DNA from: Salinivirgaceae bacterium
GTDB taxonomy: Bacteria; Bacteroidota; Bacteroidia; Bacteroidales; SZUA-534
DNA length: 61,303 bases
Reading direction: 5' to 3'
Assembly (NCBI GenBank): GCA_024405635.1
Contig: JAKSOL010000017.1
Span: 1-61,303, forward strand
Part shown: one piece after another, positions 18,245 through 25,600 of the stretch
Layout: every line of letters starts with the position of its first letter
How positions within the stretch are numbered: the first letter of the stretch is position 1
Notes under the pieces: model-generated
What the model was told of the DNA's origin: nothing
The model's database searches: none
The model's input: the letters and a program-made list of their open reading frames with translations, nothing else
Translations under genes and position numbers: made by a program

Positions 18245-21200
18245 TTATTTTTTCATACTCTCCATCAGTTGTTGCATTTGCAATTTCATTGCCTCTAGTT
18301 CTTGCTGAAGGGTATTAACTGTGGATTGAAGTTTGTCGCTTTCAGATTTCAAATTGTCGATTACACCTTGTTGCTCTTTAATTGCCTCGATTAGTATTGG
18401 AGTAAATTTTTCATACGATACTGATTTGTAACCATTTTCGTCAGTTGAAACCAATTCGGGATAAATAGCTTCAACCTCTTGTGCTATTACACCAATTTGT
18501 TTTTCGGCATTGAAACAATAGTCAAGGCTATCGGTTGGCACTCCTTTAAGTGCTGCCATTTCCTCGCGCGATTTCCAGTAATAAGTTACACCACGCAATT
18601 TTAGAACATTACCTAGCGACGAACCAAGGGTTTGCACATCTTTCTTAAGTCGTGCATCAGATGATGCTGATGCTGAAGTGTAGGTTAAAGCACCATTAAT
18701 CCTAAGTGTTTTAGCACTAAAATCTCCATAAATAAGTGGTGTTGTTGTGCTTGAATTGGCTATGTAAAGTTTGTTGCTGCCAGTTTCATTATAGCCAGCA
18801 TCGTATCCAATAAATACATTCCTGCTGCCCTGCACAAGGTTTCTACCAGCACCACTGCCAATAAAAGTATTAAAATCACCCGAATTGAATTTATAACCAG
18901 CATAATAGCCAAAGAATGAATTTTGCCTTCCCGTTGCTTTTACATTTTCATCTAATTCATCTGATGTATTACCATTACCTATGCCAAAGCCGGCCATATC
19001 ACCCACAAACACATTTCCTCCTTTATTACTATCAGTTGATTCAGTGTTATTATAATGATAACCAGCTCTCCAACCAATAAACACATTATGCCATGATATA
19101 GTATTCTTGAATCCTGATTCAAGGCCCAACATTGTGTTGTTACTTCCTGTTGTATTATTATAGGCAGCCCTCCAACCCAAGAACACATTGTTTTCTCCTC
19201 TTGTATTTGAGTAGCCTACACTATTTCCTACCGCCACATTATTTTTTCCTGTGGTGTTGCTAAAACCTGATTTATTACCAATCATCACATTGTCAGAACC
19301 TGAAGTATTAAGCCAAGCTACTTTAAAACCAATAGCCACATTTCTTGTTCCTGAAGTGTTGCTATATCCTGCCTCATCACCTATCATCACATTATATTCG
19401 CCACCCATATTTCCTGAACCAGCATAATCTCCAATAAATACATTACTTTGACCTGTTGTTTGTTGTCCCGCTCTACGACCAATAAGAATATTGCATTGTG
19501 AGGATTTTGAAAGCCAACCCGCTTTTTCACCTATAATAACATTGCTAGTTGCTGTCACTATTGATTTTCCGGCATCATTACCCACAATTACATTATCACT
19601 ACCAGCCCAGTTTGAATAACCAGCATTTGTTCCAACAAAAACGTTGTTTTTTCCCGTTTCATTATTAGTTCCAACTTGGTAACCTAAAAACACGTTGTTG
19701 TAACCTGATGTATTAGCTGCACCAGCATTGTTACCCATAAATGAGTTAGCGGTACCGGTTGTGATTTTTTGGCCAGCATCCAAACCAATCAAGTAGTTCT
19801 TTTGGTTAATATCCATATAGCTTTGGTTTGTGCCATCGGCTTTTTTGCCACTAACTGAAAAACCATTTTCGGCCGACTCGTCAGAAACATGAACGCTAGT
19901 GTTGTCTTTGGTAACCATAAACATATCGTTGTCGGTTCCTTTAGCTCCACTGCGACCACGCACTGCAAATGCTGATTTAGCTGCTTTGCTATCGTCGTCA
20001 TCAACGTAAACTGTTGTTTCTTCGGTGTTTACTGCAAGAATATTGTTTTCGCCTTTAGCTCCGCTACGACCACGCACCGCGAATGCCGATTTTGCTGCTT
20101 TACTATCATCGTCATCAACGTAAACTGTTGTAGCTTCGGTATTTACGGCAAGAATATCATTCTCGCCTTTGGCTCCGCTACGACCACGCACCGCGAATGC
20201 CGATTTAGCTGCTTTGCTATCATCGTCATCAACGTAAACTGTTGTAGCTTCGGTATTTACGGCAAAAATGTCATTGTCGCCTTTGGCTCCGCTACGACCA
20301 CGAACTGCGAATGCCGATTTAGCTGCTTTGCTATCGTCGTCATCAACGTAAACTGTTGTAGCTTCGGTATTTACGGCAAAAATGTCATTGTCGCCTTTGG
20401 CTCCGCTACGACCACGCACCGCGAATGCCGATTTTGCTGCTTTACTATCATCGTCATCAACGTAAACGGTTGTTGATTCAGTATTTACGGCAAAAATATC
20501 GTTCTCGCCTTTGGCCCCGCTACGACCGCGCACTGCGAATGCCGATTTTGCTGCTTTGCTGTCGTCATCGTCAACGTAAATGGTTGTCGATTCAGTATTT
20601 ACGGCAAAAATATCGTTCTCACCTTTGGCCCCGCTACGGCCGCGCACTGCGAATGCCGATTTTGCAGCTTTGCCGCCATCTTCGTCAACGTAAACTGTTG
20701 TTCCATCGGTACCAACTGAAAGAATATCGGTTTCGCCTTTGGCTCCGCTGCGACCGCGTACTGCAAATGCCGATTTTGCTGCTTTGCTATCGTCGTCGTT
20801 TGCGTAAACTACTGTTCCTGTTGGATATACAGCAAATACCACGTTGCCTTCTTTGTCTTTTACCTCAAATAGTGCCTCATCGTCGGCGGCGGTTGATGCT
20901 GCCTGAATGCTGGCCGATTTGAATTCTGAAGTTGGGTCTTGCCATTTTGTGCCAGTGCTTGTACTTGTAAGTACTTGGCCGTTAGTACCTTTTGAGTTGG
21001 CATAGTCGTATATAGAACCACGAACTCGCAAGTTGCCATCAATATCAAGTTTTTGAGTAGGGGCAGTTATTCCTATACCTATTCTATTACCACTGTTGTA
21101 TATGGCATCGTTAGCAACCCAAGTAGTGCCATTGTGGCGTAGGGTTTGACCTTTAGTACCTGAAATGTTCATACCATCGTCACCTTTTGGTCCTTTTAGA

Positions 21201-22384
21201 CTACTAGTTGTATATGATGTTCCATTGGTATAATTAATGGTCAATGTTCCGTCGGGATTGCTTACTGTTGACGCTATTCCCACACCTGTTTTTCCTATTT
21301 CACCTTGTGGAGCACTAAACTCAACCCAATTTGATGCATCGTTTTTTGGTTCCACACTCGAAATAAATTCGGTTGCTGACTGTACTATCCACATTGATGA
21401 ATATCCCCCATTGTTTGATGCAAATACATAATCGCCTGGGTTGTATTTTTTTCCGCTTACCCAAGCGCCTTGGTTGGTTAGACCTATACCTGGATCGCCT
21501 TTTGGACCTTTTAAATTACCCGTAGTAAACGAGTTCCCATTGGTATAGTTAATGGTTAATGTTCCGTCGGGATTGTTTACTGTTGATGCTATGCCTACAC
21601 CATCGTTGCCTTTTAGTTCTGTCTTTTGTGCTTCAGTTAAATCGCTAAAGGTTAACGCATCGCCTTTGTCGCCTTTAAGGCTAGGCGTTGTAAACGAGTT
21701 TCCATCGGTATAGTTAATGGTTAATGTCCCGTCGGGATTGTTTACTGTTGATGCTATGCCTACACCATCGTTGCCTTTTAGTTCTGTCTTTTGTGCTTCA
21801 GTTAAATCGCTAAAGGTTAACGCATCGCCTTTGTCGCCTTTAAGGCTAGGCGTTGTAAACGAGTTTCCATCGGTATAGTTAATGGTTAATGTCCCGTCGG
21901 GATTGCTTACTGCTGACGCTATGCCTACACCATCGTTGCCTTTTAGTTCTGCCTTTTGTGCTTCGGTTAAGTCGCTAAAGGTTAATGCATCGCCTTTATT
22001 ACTATTAGCAGCATATAAAGCGTAAGGCACTGCATTTATTTTGGTTTTGCCAAAGTCAACTGCTTTGCCGTCAATGGTTGCCAACACTTTCATCCACACA
22101 TCGTTGCTTGCCCAATCGACATTGGCTAGGCTACTTTCGCCAATAGGTTTGCCTTCGCCTACATTGGCGGTTAAAATGCCGTAATTGTTAGTTGATACTT
22201 CCTGAGTTTCAGAATAATAAACAACAACATCGTTTTTGTCAACCAATGTTATGGTTAAAGGCACTTTGGTTGATTTTAGAACTTCGCCTTTTGCATTGCG
22301 TACCACTGCTTGGTACGAAAAACTTTGAGCGCTGATTTGCATAGCAAATGCTACTGTAATCAGCATTAGGAACATCTTTTTCAT
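18245..22384 (-). CDS. Large repeat-rich surface protein with C-terminal peptidase S74 chaperone (adhesin A)
   Basis: The ATG at 22384 gives a proper signal peptide (MKKMFLMLITVAFAMQ, ending ISAQ) and 1379 residues. Order of parts: an N-terminal domain shared with the 28439-31093 protein (about 20-125); three 55-residue repeats with collagen-like GDKGD joints (about 130-300); a Trp/Tyr-rich module resembling a carbohydrate-binding fold (AWVSGKKYNPGDYVFAS); eight 38-residue repeats (KSAFAVRGRSGAKG); more than a dozen 17-residue NVFIGxxAGxxNTTG repeats expected to form a beta-roll; then the S74 domain. The self-cleavage motif SSDARLKKDV has Ser1242 and the nearby Lys. A coiled coil ends the chain. 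S74 domains trimerise phage tail fibres and then cut themselves off; here the whole is exported by a Sec signal, with no T9SS tail. Confidence 0.88.
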   Translation of the reverse strand: MKKMFLMLITVAFAMQISAQSFSYQAVVRNAKGEVLKSTKVPLTITLVDKNDVVVYYSETQEVSTNNYGILTANVGEGKPIGESSLANVDWASNDVWMKVLATIDGKAVDFGKTKINAVPYALYAANSNKGDALTFSDLTEAQKAELKGNDGVGIASAVSNPDGTLTINYTDGNSFTTPSLKGDKGDALTFSDLTEAQKTELKGNDGVGIASTVNNPDGTLTINYTDGNSFTTPSLKGDKGDALTFSDLTEAQKTELKGNDGVGIASTVNNPDGTLTINYTNGNSFTTGNLKGPKGDPGIGLTNQGAWVSGKKYNPGDYVFASNNGGYSSMWIVQSATEFISSVEPKNDASNWVEFSAPQGEIGKTGVGIASTVSNPDGTLTINYTNGTSYTTSSLKGPKGDDGMNISGTKGQTLRHNGTTWVANDAIYNSGNRIGIGITAPTQKLDIDGNLRVRGSIYDYANSKGTNGQVLTSTSTGTKWQDPTSEFKSASIQAASTAADDEALFEVKDKEGNVVFAVYPTGTVVYANDDDSKAAKSAFAVRGRSGAKGETDILSVGTDGTTVYVDEDGGKAAKSAFAVRGRSGAKGENDIFAVNTESTTIYVDDDDSKAAKSAFAVRGRSGAKGENDIFAVNTESTTVYVDDDDSKAAKSAFAVRGRSGAKGDNDIFAVNTEATTVYVDDDDSKAAKSAFAVRGRSGAKGDNDIFAVNTEATTVYVDDDDSKAAKSAFAVRGRSGAKGENDILAVNTEATTVYVDDDDSKAAKSAFAVRGRSGAKGENNILAVNTEETTVYVDDDDSKAAKSAFAVRGRSGAKGTDNDMFMVTKDNTSVHVSDESAENGFSVSGKKADGTNQSYMDINQKNYLIGLDAGQKITTGTANSFMGNNAGAANTSGYNNVFLGYQVGTNNETGKNNVFVGTNAGYSNWAGSDNVIVGNDAGKSIVTATSNVIIGEKAGWLSKSSQCNILIGRRAGQQTTGQSNVFIGDYAGSGNMGGEYNVMIGDEAGYSNTSGTRNVAIGFKVAWLNTSGSDNVMIGNKSGFSNTTGKNNVAVGNSVGYSNTRGENNVFLGWRAAYNNTTGSNNTMLGLESGFKNTISWHNVFIGWRAGYHYNNTESTDSNKGGNVFVGDMAGFGIGNGNTSDELDENVKATGRQNSFFGYYAGYKFNSGDFNTFIGSGAGRNLVQGSRNVFIGYDAGYNETGSNKLYIANSSTTTPLIYGDFSAKTLRINGALTYTSASASSDARLKKDVQTLGSSLGNVLKLRGVTYYWKSREEMAALKGVPTDSLDYCFNAEKQIGVIAQEVEAIYPELVSTDENGYKSVSYEKFTPILIEAIKEQQGVIDNLKSESDKLQSTVNTLQQELEAMKLQMQQLMESMKK
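19937..20805 (-). repeat. 114-bp coding repeats, eight copies in adhesin A
   Basis: Each 114-bp unit encodes 38 residues with the core SKAAKSAFAVRGRSGAKG and then a variable half such as ENDIFAVNTESTTVYVDDDD. Spacing of 114 is exact between 20051 and 20165. Acidic DDDD and basic RGR patches alternate. The paralogue at 28439-31093 has six copies. Confidence 0.9.
20526..20926 (-). repeat. 401-bp segment identical to 30219-30619
   Basis: By eye every base of 20526-20926 equals 30219-30619 (constant offset 9693). The first mismatch on the left is 20525/30218; identity ends just after GAATTC on the right. Only scattered differences are seen over the next 60 bases to the left. Both copies lie inside S74 genes in the same orientation. 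Confidence 0.88.
21495..21989 (-). repeat. 165-bp coding repeats, three copies in adhesin A
   Basis: Copies at 21495-21659, 21660-21824 and 21825-21989 encode 55-residue units with LTFSDLTEAQK, ELKGNDGVGIAS and NPDGTLTINYT. The second and third are almost identical in DNA; the first has a diverged start. A fourth partial unit lies near 21190-21290. Confidence 0.9.
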
Positions 22385-22413
22385 AATTGAATATCGTTTG
22401 TTGATTGTAATCA

Positions 22414-22421
22414 CAAAACTA
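22414..22421 (-). promoter_or_regulatory. Candidate -7 element for adhesin A
   Basis: Minus-strand TAGTTTTG matches TAnnTTTG and lies 29 bases upstream of the ATG at 22384. No clear -33 box. Confidence 0.4.
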
Positions 22422-22471
22422 ATTGTTTTTTCATATAATTAAGTAAACAAATAATTAATAAAGAGAACCCA

Positions 22472-22540
22472 TTATGAGCGTACATTTTCAACCTCTTGCG
22501 TAATTACGCCTATGTGATTGTCATTGTTAATCAATACCAA
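22472..22540 (-). pseudogene. Second remnant of a peptidase-S74 gene
   Basis: The minus strand encodes HIGVITQEVENV followed by RS and a stop at 22472-22474. The intact S74 domains nearby read QIGVIAQEVEKV, QIGVIAQEVEAI and HIGLIAQDVEKI. Only this core of the domain survives; nothing upstream or downstream aligns. It lies between adhesin A and the terminator of the GLUG gene. Confidence 0.65.
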
Positions 22541-22555
22541 TATAGGTAGGTGGGC

Positions 22556-22586
22556 AAAAAAACCGAAGACAAATTACCCTTCGGCT
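22556..22586 (-). terminator. Rho-independent terminator after the GLUG protein gene
   Basis: Minus strand: GCCGAAG pairs with CTTCGGT, then a T-run of seven. It lies 30 bases after the stop at 22616. Confidence 0.8.
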
Positions 22587-22615
22587 TTGCTTTTTATCAA
22601 TTTAGTTGTGGCTCA

Positions 22616-25600
22616 TTACAAAACCACCACCCTTGTTACTTCTGAACCTATCCGAACTACATACACACCAGGACTTACACTTATTTGCCGGTCGGTGCCA
22701 GAATAAACCTCTACTCCCGACATGTTAAAAATATGGCATTCCGAAGTTGTTCCTTCTATTATGATAGTTGACTTTTGCGAATAGACATATCCATGTGTTT
22801 TTTCATAAACATTGGTTTCATCTTTGGCAAAGATGGCAATTAGATTCATGTCATTAACAGCCTCAATGGTTCTTTCCAAATCAGTAACTCCATCGCTCCA
22901 GCCAACAAATGTTGCACTTTTATTAGGTTGTGCCGAAATCAACACTTTTGATCCGTAATCATACAAACCGCTTCCTATGCCTAATCCATTGTCAGCCTCT
23001 ACAATAATTGCCACAGACTCTTCGCCCGATTTTGAACCATCATTCATATAATAAGCATAAAGCGTGGCATCCGAATTGAGTTCAGAAGACAGCTGCATCC
23101 GTTTTCCATAGCCATTAGGCTGGGTATACCAAAGACTAATCTTTCCCTCAGATTCTAACTGAGGTAACGTAATGTTACCACTATTGGCATATACCACCGA
23201 TTCATAATTGTTAGCCTCATCAATCAATGTCAGTTTGTAAACAACATCGCCATACAATTTAGGGGATACATCGGTTCCTATTGTTTGACGCCATACAACA
23301 TTGTTTGAGCTGTTTGATTTATTCAACAAGTAGCATACCTCGCCACTAGCAAAGTCAGCACTAGGCTTTCCAAACAAAAATTCGCCCTCGCCAATTCCCC
23401 AACGAAGGCCTTGCATTGATGTCAATTCATTATTGTAGAAGCAATTGTCAATAACATTTTCACCAATTCCAACTACAGCTCCATTATAGCCTCCTTGGTC
23501 GAATAACCTGCCATTTACATAGCAATTATACAGAGTTGACTGTTCACCCAATTCTCCCACTATTCCACCAGTCCTATCTGAACCGCCTTCTTTGCTGTTT
23601 AGTGAGTAACAATCGGCAATAGAGCTAGATACAGTTTCTCCACAAATACAACTCACGCTAATACCGAAACCATATACAAATGATGACTCAACGTAGCACT
23701 TGTTTATGCTTGAATTGAAAGAGAATCCGCACAGAGCTGCAATTTTTTCATTTGCAACAAATACAGAGTTCTTTACCCCTACATTTTTAATAGAGGCACC
23801 TCTAGTGCGACCAAACAAACCTACAAATGGTTGAGAAGTGTTGTTAAAGAACAATCCTGACACGAAGTGTCCCTGACCATCGAAAGTGCCAGAATAATCG
23901 ACAACTGCACTTCCGTCTTGGCAACCAATTGGAGTCCAAGCTACAGGATTGTCGTTATTTATTCCTACAAAATCACCACTCCAATAATTATATTGAGCGC
24001 CACAAGGATCGCCATTGCTGTAAAACAAATCATCGTTAACAAACACATCGGCCACAAGCCTACCATTGATGGTTGGGTCGGTTGAATTGACCATCTCAGC
24101 AAAACTGTATAATTGTCCCATGTTTGCAATATCATACCATTCAGTTCCTTCTTCAACAACTGGCACTACAGGCTGATATGTGTTGCAATAGGAGCAAATA
24201 CCATTTACATAATTGTGCTCACCCACAACAAGACCTTCATCAACATTCGAATAATGAGCACCATCATCCATGTTTTCGCAATGTATGCTACCGCATTTAT
24301 ATACAATGTTTCCTGCAAATGATGGATAAGAATCCGTTTCTAAGTTTTGTCGCCATACCACATCTGGGCTACTGCTTTTTTCATTTAGTTTATAGCAAGC
24401 CTCGCCATTTTTAAATAATTCCATCGGTAGCCCATACACCTGTCCTGGTTTGTCGGGCTCTCTTACGTTGTCGGGGATAGCCCCAATGTAGTAATAGCAA
24501 CGTTGAACAGAAGCTAATGATGAGCCAAAAATCGCACCATAATTGAACACGCCTGTAACCTCGCCTATTGAGTAGCAATTTTTAAGTATAGCAGACTTTT
24601 CGTTTTTACCACAAACTCCACCTACCTTTGAGTGCCCAACTATTTTAGACAAGTTGAATGACTTTTCTATAGTGCCAAAGTTTACTGCGCAAATTCCGCC
24701 AGCCGACTCCATCTGCACATCCACCATGCCATTATTGAAGCACTGCGAAACCGTTTCTAAATTGTTGCCACAGATACCGCCTGCCCCATATACACAATCA
24801 ACCTTGCCTACGTTTGATGAGTTTGTAATAGTGCCACTATTGTTACCGCATATGCCGCCACCAATTCCAATTTGCGCCTTTACTGTGGCTTTATTTGTAC
24901 AACCTGCAATTGTGCCACCATTGTTGAAGCCACATATGCCACCAACCATGCTTTGACCATTGATGTAGGAATTAGACAATGTTAGGTTTTTGATGGTTGC
25001 ACCACTGACATTTCCAAAAAGGCCAGCAAGATCCAACTGGCTGTCGTTTAGATACAAACCGCTGATTGTATGACCATTACCATCGAACATACCTTTATAG
25101 GCAACCCAAAGACCATTGTAGAATCCTATTGGCTCCCACCGACGCAGCGAAGCACTGTCTGCTACCAAATTGCCTTCTTGGTCAAGCACTTGACTGTTTA
25201 TTGTAATGTCATTTGTCAATCGGCCATTGATTGCTGGAGAATCAGTATTTGCCTTATGCGCGAACCAGTATAGTTGCCCGGCATTAACTATATCGTACCA
25301 CACAACACCGTCTTCCTCAACTGGGGTAATAGATTGCAACTCTCCGCAATAATCACAAAAGCCATTGGTAAAATTATGATTTCCCGTTGTCAATCCTTGT
25401 TGTGTATTGCTGTATACTAACGATAGAATATCGTTTGAACAACGACGAGCTCCACTGGCATATATGGTAAGACCCGATGCGGTTGGCGACAAATGAGTAT
25501 TGTTAGACAAGGTTTGTCCCCATGCATTCATGCCGTTTCCTTCATTAAGAAGAAAACATACCTCTCCACTTTTGAACTGCGAAGTTGTTTTTCCAACAAC

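Noticed and set aside
20425..20922. Plus-strand open frames of 165 codons inside the S74 genes (also at 30118-30615)
   Set aside because: They are shadows of the 38-residue repeats on the minus strand, rich in Arg and Leu, with no start signals; they look alike only because the underlying DNA is duplicated.
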